From a virus: a stretch of 24,534 nt of DNA. The notes under the pieces were generated by a model. The model saw only the letters and a program-made list of their open reading frames with translations, did not search any database and had not been told where the DNA came from. Within the stretch, counting starts at the first letter, position 1. Each line of letters opens with the position of its first letter. Positions 14,350-22,132 of this stretch are shown here, piece after piece. The DNA is taken from positions 1-24,534 of the IMG/VR virus record IMGVR_UViG_3300048908_000137; one strand, 5' to 3'. The translations under genes and the position numbers were made by a program.

Positions 14350-14378
14350 TTGACAGCGAAATTTTCCGCGACTAAATT
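14350..14378 (+). promoter_or_regulatory. Plus-strand promoter of the replication operon
   Basis: TTGACA (14350-14355) and TAAATT (14373-14378) with a 17-bp spacer, before the gene at 14415. The -35 boxes of this and the minus promoter are 13 bp apart, so one bound protein could affect both. It differs from the shared GCAATTGC promoter. Confidence 0.65.
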
Positions 14379-14414
14379 ACGAACCGCAGTCACCCACCAA
14401 CCAAGGAGATACAA

Positions 14415-14879
14415 ATGTCATTGGAAGAAGCGCTTAACCGTAATACCGAAATGCTTGAACGACTGTGCTCGATCATGGGCGCTGTTCCGTTTCGCGCTCC
14501 CGATCCGCAAGGTTATGGTACGAACTATGGCGATGCAATGAAGCAACTCCCGTCAGGTTCGCCGGAAAAGATCGCAGAGAACATCCAGCGCGAAATCGAT
14601 GAAGCAAAGGAAGAAGTCCCAAACGAACAGACGAAATCCTCGCCCGCTACCGATACTTCGCCGCCTTCCTCGAACGAATCGCAAGCGGTGACTTACGATG
14701 ACGTTAAGGCCGTCACCATCGCCGTTAGCAAGATCGACAAGGCGAAGGCAGTCGCAGGCCTCGCGCGGTTCGGTGCAAAGAACGCGAAGGAGTTGCAGGA
14801 AACCCAGTGGTCCGACTACGTGGTCTACATGAAGCGTGTCGCAGCAGGCGAGATCGATCCGGAGTCGTCGCATGAGTGA
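14415..14879 (+). CDS. Hypothetical first protein of the replication operon
   Basis: 154 residues. The ATG at 14415 follows AAGGAG. The N-terminus (SLEEALNRNTEMLERLCSIM) is a helix of the kind that caps small phage DNA-metabolism proteins; the middle is Ser/Pro/Thr/Glu-rich and probably flexible; the C-terminus (VTYDDVKAVTIAVSKIDKAKAVAGLARFGAKNAKELQE) resembles a conserved domain found in phage proteins next to single-strand DNA-binding genes. It overlaps the DUF2800 gene by 8 bp. The role is unknown, with a replication accessory function inferred from position. Confidence 0.6.
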   Translation: MSLEEALNRNTEMLERLCSIMGAVPFRAPDPQGYGTNYGDAMKQLPSGSPEKIAENIQREIDEAKEEVPNEQTKSSPATDTSPPSSNESQAVTYDDVKAVTIAVSKIDKAKAVAGLARFGAKNAKELQETQWSDYVVYMKRVAAGEIDPESSHE

Positions 14880-16107
14880 CGAATACCACGCACTCGCAAG
14901 CCCCTCATCGTCCGCCAAATGGTTGAACTGCGCGAACTCGCTGGCAATGGAGATCGGCCAGCCAGGTGGCGACACGGGCGCCGCAGACCTGGGCACGGAC
15001 AAGCACGAACTGCTGGCCCTGTGTCTGGAGTTTGGTAAAAACGCGGTGGACTACGCGGGCCACATTCTCAAGAAGGGTCACACGGTCAACAAGGAGCTTG
15101 CCGCCGACGTGCAGACCGTGATCGACAACGTCATGGAGCGCAAGCGCCATTATGAGTTGTTAGGCTGCACCGTCGAACTGCTGATCGAGAAGGACGTACC
15201 TATCGATCACATAACAGGTGAGGAAGGTGCCACAGGCCGTGTAGACGTTCGTCTGATTATCCGCTGGCCCGATGGTCACGCCACGAAGGACGTGATTGAC
15301 GCAAAGTTTGGTTATCAGGAAGTGAAGGCCGAAGAGAACTCACAACTTCTGATGTACGGTGCCGGTTCGATCGAAGAACTGTCGCTGACTGAAGAGTTCT
15401 CTGGAATCACGCTTGTAATCGATCAGCCGACACGCGGCGCACCCGATGAGTGGCCGACGACGCCGGAGCGCATCGCGGAGTTCGTGGAGTATGCGAAACC
15501 GCGCGCCGCCAAAGCGATTTTGATTCACAAGATGGCAGGCGAACGCGCGCTGAAGGAAGAGGACTTCGCGCCGGCAGAAAAGACCTGCCAATGGTGCAGG
15601 GCGAAGGCGGTTTGTCCTGCGCTAAAAGCAAAGGTTGAGGAAATCACTGAAGCGGGATTCGAAACATGTGAACCCGAACCGGTGCAACCGCTCGCGATAA
15701 GCATCGAACGCCTTGGCGCAATATTCGAGCATCTGGAGCTAGTAGAAGACTGGATCAAGGCGATCCGTGCACGCATCGAAGCGGAGGTCCTGAACGGTCG
15801 CCCGGTGCCCGGCGTGAAGGTAGTTGCAGGCAAGAGGGGGAATCGGGCATGGGCTTCCGAGGAAGAGGCGGAAGCGATGATGAAGAAGTTCAAGATGAAG
15901 CAGTATCAGATGTACAGCTTCAAGCTGTTAGGCCCGAAGCCGATTCTTGATGCGCTGAAGGATCAGCCGCGACGCCTGAAGCAGATCGAAGCACTGGTCG
16001 TGCAGCCCGCCGGCAAGCCCCATGTTGTTCTGGAGTCGGACAAGCGTCCGGCGATTGAGATTACACCTGTCGAAGATGGCTTCGACACTGTTGATGAACT
16101 TTGTTAA
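14872..16107 (+). CDS. DUF2800 Cas4-like Fe-S nuclease
   Basis: 411 residues. This family joins an exonuclease of the PD-(D/E)XK type with an iron-sulphur cluster, as in Cas4 and AddB. Visible motifs: Cys20 (WLNC), GRVDV (Asp125), VIDAKFGYQEV (Asp143, Lys145), Gln158-type helix after it, and CQWCRAKAVC (Cys239, 242, 248), giving four cysteines for a 4Fe-4S cluster. It probably resects DNA ends for recombination or replication. The start is the ATG at 14872 with GGAG upstream; it lies inside the end of the previous gene. The DUF2800-DUF2815-PolA order seen here is a well-known phage module. Confidence 0.85.
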   Translation: MSDEYHALASPSSSAKWLNCANSLAMEIGQPGGDTGAADLGTDKHELLALCLEFGKNAVDYAGHILKKGHTVNKELAADVQTVIDNVMERKRHYELLGCTVELLIEKDVPIDHITGEEGATGRVDVRLIIRWPDGHATKDVIDAKFGYQEVKAEENSQLLMYGAGSIEELSLTEEFSGITLVIDQPTRGAPDEWPTTPERIAEFVEYAKPRAAKAILIHKMAGERALKEEDFAPAEKTCQWCRAKAVCPALKAKVEEITEAGFETCEPEPVQPLAISIERLGAIFEHLELVEDWIKAIRARIEAEVLNGRPVPGVKVVAGKRGNRAWASEEEAEAMMKKFKMKQYQMYSFKLLGPKPILDALKDQPRRLKQIEALVVQPAGKPHVVLESDKRPAIEITPVEDGFDTVDELC

Positions 16108-16119
16108 GGAGATTTGAAA

Positions 16120-16707
16120 ATGGGTACTATCGTTCAACTGAAGCACGTCCGCATCGCGTTCATCGATGATCTGTTCGAACCGGGTCAGTATGAAGGCAAG
16201 GGTGATTTCCGCCATACCGCCACATTCATCGTGGAACCGGGTTCGGCAAACGACAAGGCGATTCAGGAAGCCATCACGAAGGAAGCTACCGCGATGTGGG
16301 GCAAGAAGGCGGACAGCATGCTCGAAGACATGCGCGGGAACAAGAACAAGTTCTCGTACATGAAGAACAAGAAGGACAAGACGGGTGAAGTGTACGACGG
16401 TTTTGAGAACATGTTCGCACTGTCGGGTGTGCGCAAGCAGAAGGACGGCGCGCCCCTGTTCCTGCACAACGTGAAAGACCCGTCCACGGGCAAGGCGCAA
16501 CGCCTGACGGGCAAGGAAGGCATCATCTACGCCGGTTGCTACGTGAATGCCAAGGTGGAGATGTGGGCGCAGGGCGGCACGTACAGCGGCATGCGTTGCG
16601 GCCTCCTGGGCGTGCAGTTTGACGGCCAAGGTGACAGCTTCGGCGGCGCGAGCCGCGCGACGGATGACGGCTTCGACGCAGTGGACGCGGAAGACGAATT
16701 GGCGTGA
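16120..16707 (+). CDS. DUF2815 single-stranded DNA-binding protein
   Basis: 195 residues. The ATG at 16120 has AAGGAG 8 bases upstream; an upstream TTG is not chosen. The sequence (QLKHVRIAFIDDLF, later FSYMKNKKDKTGEVYDGFENMFALS) fits the DUF2815 family of OB-fold ssDNA-binding proteins always found near phage DUF2800 and PolA genes. The acidic, flexible C-terminus (DDGFDAVDAEDELA) is typical of SSBs that recruit other proteins. It acts in replication and recombination. A strong terminator follows it directly. Confidence 0.82.
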   Translation: MGTIVQLKHVRIAFIDDLFEPGQYEGKGDFRHTATFIVEPGSANDKAIQEAITKEATAMWGKKADSMLEDMRGNKNKFSYMKNKKDKTGEVYDGFENMFALSGVRKQKDGAPLFLHNVKDPSTGKAQRLTGKEGIIYAGCYVNAKVEMWAQGGTYSGMRCGLLGVQFDGQGDSFGGASRATDDGFDAVDAEDELA

Positions 16708-16710
16708 CGC

Positions 16711-16730
16711 AAGGCCCTTCGGGGCCTTTT
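16711..16730 (+). terminator. UUCG hairpin terminator/attenuator after the SSB gene
   Basis: AAGGCCC (16711-16717), loop TTCG, GGGCCTT (16722-16728), then TT. The C(UUCG)G tetraloop makes it very stable. It lies between the SSB gene and the zinc-ribbon gene with no promoter visible in between, so it may only partly stop transcription, giving more SSB than polymerase. Confidence 0.8.
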
Positions 16731-16749
16731 CCAACGAAGGAGATAAGCC

Positions 16750-16971
16750 GTGAAAATGAACTACGGTAGTTGGAAGGACGATGAATTGCGCCGGGCGCTC
16801 AACGCCGATCCTGACGACATCGACGCGATTATTGAAGCGGCGGAACGTTTCCGCAAATTCGAAGAACCATACGTTCCGGAACATCGGCATGAGTTTGATG
16901 TTGCGATGGAGTGTCCTGAATGCGGCCACGAGTGGGACGAGGTTGTGGATTGTGAGGACTACCAGTTATGA
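16750..16971 (+). CDS. Small zinc-ribbon protein (73 aa), GTG start
   Basis: 73 residues. A GTG start at 16750 with AAGGAG 7 bases upstream is preferred; an ATG two codons later is an alternative. The N-terminal half is acidic and helical (WKDDELRRALNADPDDIDAI), then CPECGHEWDEVVDC forms a metal-binding-like ribbon with three cysteines and His. The stop overlaps the ATG of the polymerase gene (ATGA). It may bind the polymerase or DNA; that is inference from its coupling. Confidence 0.7.
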   Translation: MKMNYGSWKDDELRRALNADPDDIDAIIEAAERFRKFEEPYVPEHRHEFDVAMECPECGHEWDEVVDCEDYQL

Positions 16972-19034
16972 AACTCTGGTGGGATCTGGAAACCTACTCC
17001 GAAACCCCAATCAACGACGGCGCACACCGGTACGCGGAGAACGCGGAGGTGCTGCTGTTCGCGTGGGCGGTCGATGACGGGCCGGTTCAGTGCTGGGATG
17101 CCACGCGCACGGATTTCCCTTCAGGCATCCCAAACGGGATCATCGACGTGATAAAGGATGCCGATGAGTATTGGGGCCACAATTCCGGGATGTTTGATCG
17201 GGTAGTGATAAAGCATGCGCTACCCGAAGTGGCGAAACACATGGACGAGTCGAAGCACAGAGACACGATGGTCCAGGCGCTCTGCCACGGCTTACCCGGT
17301 TCGCTAGGCGCGCTTTGCGATATCTTCCGCCTCAGTACCGACGTAGCGAAGGACAAGCGCGGCAAGCAACTGATTCGCATGTTCTGCATGCCGCAACCCG
17401 CGAACCAGAAGCTGCGTCGCAAGACGCGCGAGACGCATCCCGCTGAGTGGGCGGAGTTCATCGAGTATGCGAAGTCGGATATTACTTCCATGCGCATCCT
17501 GCATCAGAAGATGCCGAAATGGAACTATCCGAATCTGGACTGGCATCTTCGCGAATGGCAGGACGATCAACGAATCAATCAGGAGGGAATCTATGTCGAT
17601 CTTGAACTATCTGCGAAAGCCATCGAAGCGGTTGACGTTGCGCAAGCCGGCCTTGCAAGCGATGTTAGCGAAGCAACGAACGGAGAAATCGAAAGCGCAA
17701 GACAAGGAGCCGCGCTGCTCAAGCACATCCTCGCGGAATACGGGGTATCGCTGCCTGATATGCGTGCAGACACACTGGAGCGCAGGTTGTCCGACGCTTC
17801 GCTCCCTGATGGAGTCCGTGACCTGATCGCGATACGCCTGATGGCGTCTACGTCGTCGGTTAGCAAATACAAGCGCGTGATGCGATGCACGTCTTCTGAC
17901 GGCTATCTGCGCGGCGTGATCCAGTTCTCAGGCGCGGGGCGCACAGGACGCGACGCAGGGCGTCTCTTCCAGCCTCAGAACCTGATGCGCCCGACACTCG
18001 AAGCCGACGAGATCGAAACGGGTATCGAGGCTATCAAAGCGGGCTGCGCGGATCTGGTGACGGATAACGTGATGGAGTTGTGCGCTAACGCGATGCGCGG
18101 CGTCATCATCGCGCCGCCGGGCAAGAAGATCGTAGACGTTGACCTGTCGAACATCGAAGGGCGCGTACTGGCATGGCTGGCGGGCGAAGAGTGGAAGTTG
18201 CAGGCGTTCCGTGATTTCGACGCAGGCAATGGGCCCGACTTGTACCTTGCCTCCTACGCGCGCACGTTCGGCGTATCTATTGATGAGGCCAAACGCCAGG
18301 TGGGGAAGGTGCTGGAACTGGCTATGGGCTTCGGCGGGGGTGTTGGCTCGTTCCTGACGTTCGCCGCCGTCTATGGTCTCGATCTGGCGAAGATGACCGC
18401 CGGTCTGTCGCTTGCGGATGACGTGGTTGCGGAAGCGAAGAACTTTTGGGAATGGTCGGTCGAGACGAAGCGGTCCACGTACGGCCTGCCGCAGGAAGTG
18501 TTCATCGCTTGCGATTCGCTAAAACGCCTGTGGCGCCGCGCGCATCCGAAGACAGAGGCGATGTGGAAGAGTGATGAGAACGCGTTTCGCGATGCCGTGA
18601 TGAATGAAGGTGAGGAGTTTATCTCCGGACGCTGCCGGTTTGTTCGAAAGGGTAACTGGCTGCGCGCGATCCTGCCTAGCGGTAGATCGGTATCGTATCC
18701 CGCGCCTCGCGTTGAAGACAAACTGTCTTACATGGGCCTGAATCAGTACTCGCGGAAGTGGCAAAGACTTTCCACGTATGGTGGCAAGCTGACGGAAAAT
18801 CGTACGCAGGCCGTTGCGCGCGACGTGTTCAAGTCCTGCTATCCGGCAGTGCTGGAAGCAGGCTACAGCATCCGTCTCCCGATCCATGACCAGCTGATTA
18901 CGTACGCGCCAGACGGCCTGCTGTACAACGCGAAGCATCTCGCACAGATGATGGCGACGAACCCTGCCTGGGCGTCGGGTTTGCCGCTTGCCGCGAAGGG
19001 ATTCGAGACGTACCGATTCCGAAAAGAAGATTGA
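16968..19034 (+). CDS. Family A DNA polymerase with 3'-5' exonuclease domain
   Basis: 688 residues. N-terminal exonuclease: WDLET (Asp6, Glu8), HNSGMFDR (71-78) and YAKSD (167-171), the DEDDy set. Polymerase motif A: VDVDLSNIEGR (389-399). Motif B: KRQVGKVLELAMGFGGGVGSF region (442-462) with the conserved Lys and Phe. Motif C: PIHDQLI (638-644), where the usual HDE is HDQ. It replicates the phage genome together with the DUF2815 SSB and DUF2800 nuclease. It is coupled to the zinc-ribbon gene. Its stop codon overlaps the -35 of promoter copy 3. Confidence 0.9.
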   Translation: MKLWWDLETYSETPINDGAHRYAENAEVLLFAWAVDDGPVQCWDATRTDFPSGIPNGIIDVIKDADEYWGHNSGMFDRVVIKHALPEVAKHMDESKHRDTMVQALCHGLPGSLGALCDIFRLSTDVAKDKRGKQLIRMFCMPQPANQKLRRKTRETHPAEWAEFIEYAKSDITSMRILHQKMPKWNYPNLDWHLREWQDDQRINQEGIYVDLELSAKAIEAVDVAQAGLASDVSEATNGEIESARQGAALLKHILAEYGVSLPDMRADTLERRLSDASLPDGVRDLIAIRLMASTSSVSKYKRVMRCTSSDGYLRGVIQFSGAGRTGRDAGRLFQPQNLMRPTLEADEIETGIEAIKAGCADLVTDNVMELCANAMRGVIIAPPGKKIVDVDLSNIEGRVLAWLAGEEWKLQAFRDFDAGNGPDLYLASYARTFGVSIDEAKRQVGKVLELAMGFGGGVGSFLTFAAVYGLDLAKMTAGLSLADDVVAEAKNFWEWSVETKRSTYGLPQEVFIACDSLKRLWRRAHPKTEAMWKSDENAFRDAVMNEGEEFISGRCRFVRKGNWLRAILPSGRSVSYPAPRVEDKLSYMGLNQYSRKWQRLSTYGGKLTENRTQAVARDVFKSCYPAVLEAGYSIRLPIHDQLITYAPDGLLYNAKHLAQMMATNPAWASGLPLAAKGFETYRFRKED

Positions 19035-19059
19035 CATCGCGTTTTGCAATTGCTATAGT
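19031..19059 (+). promoter_or_regulatory. Shared-type promoter, copy 3
   Basis: TTGACA (19031-19036) and TATAGT (19054-19059) with a 17-bp spacer and extended -10 TGC: the best sigma-70 match in the window. CGTTTTGCAATTGCTATAGT (19040-19059) is identical to copy 2. GCAATTGC is at 19046-19053. The -35 lies over the stop codon of the polymerase. Confidence 0.85.
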
Positions 19060-19085
19060 CTGTTCAACAACCAAGGAGAAACAAA

Positions 19086-19400
19086 ATGCCGTGTACAGAT
19101 GGTGGCGTACCTTACCCGCCGAGCCGTGAAGAGATTCTCGACTCGAAAACCCCCGCCATGCTTTGTGCTTTGATTGGCGCTCTGGAAAAGAGCGATTACC
19201 TAGATGCTCTCGACCGTATCGACTGGAAAGAGTCTGGCTTAACGCGAAATCAGTTTGAAGAGTGGTGGGGCATCCACCAGCAACGAGACGAAGCACGCCG
19301 TAAGCGTGAAGCAGAACAGAAACGTATAGCGGCACTTCGCGAGGAAGGTTTGAGCAAACTTACCGACGCGCAGAAACGTGCTCTCGGTTTGAAGGAGTAA
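19086..19400 (+). CDS. Hypothetical protein (104 aa)
   Basis: 104 residues. ATG at 19086 with AAGGAG before it, 26 bp after promoter copy 3. It has an early Cys/Pro-rich part (MPCTDGGVPYPPSREEIL), a helical middle (LCALIGALEKSDYLDALDRI) and a long charged coiled-coil-like end (QQRDEARRKREAEQKRIAAL). The MPCTDGGxPY start is seen in other phage hypotheticals. Strong promoter and position suggest a well-expressed early product. Function is unknown. Confidence 0.7.
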   Translation: MPCTDGGVPYPPSREEILDSKTPAMLCALIGALEKSDYLDALDRIDWKESGLTRNQFEEWWGIHQQRDEARRKREAEQKRIAALREEGLSKLTDAQKRALGLKE

Positions 19401-19403
19401 TCC

Positions 19404-19583
19404 ATGTTCAGCAGAGACGCAAAACACTACCGCCCTACACCTCGCACGACTCAACAGGCGTTTGGCGCGTACCACAACTTCTACACGACCAACACGCCGA
19501 AGAAGCACGAACGGCTGGTCGTGATTGTTGGCGTGATCTTCGCCGGCGTGGTTCTCGGTTTGCTGTTTGGGTGGCGCGGTTGA
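19404..19583 (+). CDS. Single-span membrane protein (59 aa)
   Basis: 59 residues (starts MFSRDAKHYRPTPRTTQQAF). A polar N-terminus of ~37 residues is followed by one transmembrane segment, LVVIVGVIFAGVVLGLLFGW (about 38-57), with a positive KKHER before it, so the N-terminus is probably cytoplasmic. AAGGAG lies just upstream across the previous stop. It lies before the VRR-NUC gene and overlaps it. The role is unknown. Confidence 0.7.
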   Translation: MFSRDAKHYRPTPRTTQQAFGAYHNFYTTNTPKKHERLVVIVGVIFAGVVLGLLFGWRG

Positions 19584-19858
19584 GAGAGTCGGTAATCGAA
19601 GCGTACTTCGTGAAGCGCGTCAAAGCAACGGGCGGGTTGGAGAGAAAGTTTAAATCGCCTGCCCACCGTTCGGTTCCGGATCGCATATGCGGGTATCCGG
19701 GCGCACGGTTTGCCTTTGTCGAACTGAAGGCAACAGACGAAGTGCCTCGCGACGACCAATTGCGCGAACATAACCGCTGGCGGAAGTTGGGCTTTGCGGT
19801 GTACGTGATCGATTCGAAAGAAGGTGTTGACGAATTCATTAAGGAGATGACGAAATGA
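19571..19858 (+). CDS. VRR-NUC domain nuclease
   Basis: 95 residues. A compact PD-(D/E)XK nuclease of the VRR-NUC family: ESVIEAYFVKRV (6-17), PDR (36-38), FAFVELKA (47-54) and Q63 give the catalytic Glu10, Asp37, Glu51, Lys53 and Gln63. Stand-alone VRR-NUC proteins of this size in phages are thought to act on branched DNA during replication. The start is GTG at 19571, inside the end of the membrane-protein gene; TTG at 19580 is an alternative. Its stop overlaps the next ATG. Confidence 0.85.
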   Translation: MARLRESVIEAYFVKRVKATGGLERKFKSPAHRSVPDRICGYPGARFAFVELKATDEVPRDDQLREHNRWRKLGFAVYVIDSKEGVDEFIKEMTK

Positions 19859-19938
19859 GCGGACTTTCAATGCTTATTCTGTGCTGGGGTATCGCGATTC
19901 TGGCTTTCGCTTGCGGATGGAGCCTGCGTCCGCGATGA
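19855..19938 (+). CDS. Tiny membrane protein (27 aa)
   Basis: 27 residues (MSGLSMLILCWGIAILAFAC then GWSLRPR), almost a bare transmembrane helix. AAGGAG is 8 bases before the ATG, which overlaps the VRR-NUC stop; its own stop overlaps the start of the HNH gene (ATGA). Perfect coupling on both sides supports it in spite of its size. The role is unknown. Confidence 0.55.
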   Translation: MSGLSMLILCWGIAILAFACGWSLRPR

Positions 19939-20438
19939 TTTCACTTGACCGACTTCGTGAACTGTTCACCTACGATCCGGATACCGGCGTTCTTACACGC
20001 TTGAGCACGGGAAAGCCTTGCGGCTCCCCGAACGGTAACGGGTATCTGCGTGTGAACATACAAGGGACGATGGAGTACGCGCATAGAATTGCTTTTGCGC
20101 TCCATCACGGCTATGTACCCGATACGGTAGATCACCGGGACCACGTGCGCACGAATAACCGTGCCTATAACTTGCGAGACTGTTCGAAGCATCAGAACAA
20201 CAAAAGCAAGTCGAAGAGATCGAATGCGCGCACTTCGGATTTTATCGGTGTGTCTTTTGATACGCAGACAGGCCGCTGGCGCGCACAGATTACCGTCAAC
20301 GGTAAGCATGTGTCGATAGGTCGGTTTGACGAAGAGGAAACAGCCGCACATGCTTATGACGAAGCGGCCCGAAAGTATAACGGCGAATTTGCTAAAACAA
20401 ACTATGGAACTGCGACCGTATCAAACGATCATCCGTGA
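19935..20438 (+). CDS. HNH endonuclease with AP2 DNA-binding domain
   Basis: 167 residues. N-terminal HNH nuclease (HNH_3 type): YAHRIAFALHHGYVP (48-62), VDHRDHVRTNNRAYNLR (65-81) with His67, Asp69, His70 and Asn79. C-terminal AP2-type domain: FIGVSFDTQTGRWRAQI (103-119) to EEETAAHAYDEAARKYNGE (133-151). This architecture is that of freestanding homing endonucleases that spread between phage genomes. Its ATG at 19935 overlaps the 27-residue gene, with no own ribosome-binding site. It overlaps the start of the helicase gene by 35 bp. Confidence 0.88.
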   Translation: MISLDRLRELFTYDPDTGVLTRLSTGKPCGSPNGNGYLRVNIQGTMEYAHRIAFALHHGYVPDTVDHRDHVRTNNRAYNLRDCSKHQNNKSKSKRSNARTSDFIGVSFDTQTGRWRAQITVNGKHVSIGRFDEEETAAHAYDEAARKYNGEFAKTNYGTATVSNDHP

Positions 20439-21774
20439 CTTTATTCTGGAGAAAGATCGCTGTAATGCTTTCGTGCCGATGGGCCTTGGAAAAACCGTGT
20501 CCACGCTCAAAGCCATCGAAGCGAACACCTTGGTGGATGACGGTCCGGTGTTGGTACTGGCCCCGCTCCGGGTGGCGCAGAGTACGTGGCCGGATGAGGT
20601 GAAAAAGTGGAAACTTGATCTCCCGGTGACGGCGGTAGTTGGGTCATCACAGGAACGAATGATGAGGTTAAGGGATGACTCTGCGATCTTCACGATCAAC
20701 TATGAGAATGTCCCCTGGCTGGTTGATTTTTTTAAGTACAATCCCCGCCCCTGGCCGTTCAAGACGATAGTCGCAGACGAAGTCACAAAACTCAAAGGCT
20801 TCCGCACGCGTCAGGGTACGAAGCGCGCAAAGGCGCTCGCGGAAGTCGCACACAAGAAGGTGGACAGATGGATAGGACTGACTGGAACACCGGCGCCGAA
20901 TGGGCTGAAAGACTTATGGGGGCCGATGTGGTTCGTAGATGGCGGCCAGAGACTTGGGAAGTCTTTTTCGGCTTTCTCACAGCGGTGGTTCCGGGCGAGC
21001 TACGACGGTTATGGTATGGAGCCGATGGAGCACTCACAGAAGGAGATCCAGACGTCAATTTCCGACGTGTGCTTATCGCTGGATGCGAAGGACTACTTCA
21101 ATCTCTCCGAACCGATCCGCAACAAGATCATCGTGGATCTGCCTCACAAAGCGCGGCAGATGTATCGCGATATGGAAAAGAAAATGTTCCTGGAACTGGA
21201 GGGGCATCTCGGACCCACGGAAATCGAAGCGCTGAACGCGGCCAGCAAGACGCAGAAGTGCCTCCAGCTGGCAGCAGGCGCGATCTATACCGATGACCAA
21301 CGCAACTGGCAGGAGGTGCACGATGCAAAGATCCAGGCTCTTGACGACATCATTGAAGAGGCGAATGGTGCTCCAGTACTGGTCGCTTATCATTTTCGCC
21401 ACGATCTGCATCGCCTTGTTTCCGCTTTTCCTAGGGGCCGCGTTCTGGACTCTGATCCAGAAACTATCAGGGCTTGGAACGCTGGGAAAATTCCTGTTCT
21501 ATTCGCTCATCCTGCTAGTGCCGGTCACGGTCTTAATCTTCAGGATGGCGGAAATATACTCGTTTTCTTCTCTGTCAACTGGTCGCTAGAAGAGCATCAA
21601 CAGATTATTGAACGCATCGGCCCGACACGCCAGATGCAGGCAGGACATGATAGACCGGTATTTATTCATTACATTCTGGCAAACGATACAGTGGACTTTG
21701 ACGTACTTGAGCGTCTTGAAAGCAAGAAGACGGTTCAGGAAATTCTGATGCAGGCTATGAAACGAAGGGGATGA
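20404..21774 (+). CDS. SNF2-type helicase / translocase
   Basis: 456 residues. Superfamily 2 ATPase of the SNF2 class found in phages. Motif I: PMGLGKT (25-31). Motif II: VADEVTKLKG (123-132), with DEVT in place of DEAH. Motif III-like: LTGTPAPNGLKDLWG. C-terminal lobe ends with motif VI-like QIIERIGPTRQMQ and FIHYILANDTVDFDVL. The start is ATG at 20404 (MELRPYQTIIRDFI, the Q motif region); a longer upstream reading would lie in HNH coding sequence. No good ribosome-binding site precedes it, so translation may depend on coupling. It may remodel protein-DNA complexes in replication. Confidence 0.88.
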   Translation: MELRPYQTIIRDFILEKDRCNAFVPMGLGKTVSTLKAIEANTLVDDGPVLVLAPLRVAQSTWPDEVKKWKLDLPVTAVVGSSQERMMRLRDDSAIFTINYENVPWLVDFFKYNPRPWPFKTIVADEVTKLKGFRTRQGTKRAKALAEVAHKKVDRWIGLTGTPAPNGLKDLWGPMWFVDGGQRLGKSFSAFSQRWFRASYDGYGMEPMEHSQKEIQTSISDVCLSLDAKDYFNLSEPIRNKIIVDLPHKARQMYRDMEKKMFLELEGHLGPTEIEALNAASKTQKCLQLAAGAIYTDDQRNWQEVHDAKIQALDDIIEEANGAPVLVAYHFRHDLHRLVSAFPRGRVLDSDPETIRAWNAGKIPVLFAHPASAGHGLNLQDGGNILVFFSVNWSLEEHQQIIERIGPTRQMQAGHDRPVFIHYILANDTVDFDVLERLESKKTVQEILMQAMKRRG

Positions 21775-21775
21775 T

Positions 21776-22132
21776 ATGAACCCGTGCAACGATATGAATA
21801 GCGGTTATAAAACCAGCGTGGATTTCAGCGTTGAACGCAACCAGATACGCGATTTGTACGCGCGAGTGACTCAACTCGAAAAACTGATCCACTACCCGAA
21901 CACGTATCAGAGCGAGATGACGAAGTTAGCGAAAGACCGTTACACCGATTTAGCCGCCGCGCGGGACGCGCACAAAGCCACGGAACACCTCTACGCGCCC
22001 CTGCGCAGCGATACGCGAGCCGTGATCGACCTGGCAGCGTTCGCGCGCCGCCTGATCGACATGCAGGACCTCGGCCACGCCGTGACGGATGAGGTGCGGG
22101 AACTTGCGAAACGGGCTTTGGGGTTGAAATGA
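21776..22132 (+). CDS. Hypothetical phage protein (118 aa)
   Basis: 118 residues (starts MNPCNDMNSGYKTSVDFS). Mostly helical: IRDLYARVTQLEKLIHY, then TKLAKDRYTDLAAARDAHKA and VIDLAAFARRLIDMQDL. GAAGGGG just before the ATG serves as ribosome-binding site; the start is two bases after the helicase stop. The stop overlaps the next ATG. Coiled-coil-like helices suggest a binding protein. The family is not recognised. Confidence 0.65.
   Translation: MNPCNDMNSGYKTSVDFSVERNQIRDLYARVTQLEKLIHYPNTYQSEMTKLAKDRYTDLAAARDAHKATEHLYAPLRSDTRAVIDLAAFARRLIDMQDLGHAVTDEVRELAKRALGLK

Noticed and set aside
15928-16929. Minus-strand open frame (333 codons)
   Set aside because: It runs antisense through the nuclease and SSB genes and the terminator between genes; composition is shadow-like.
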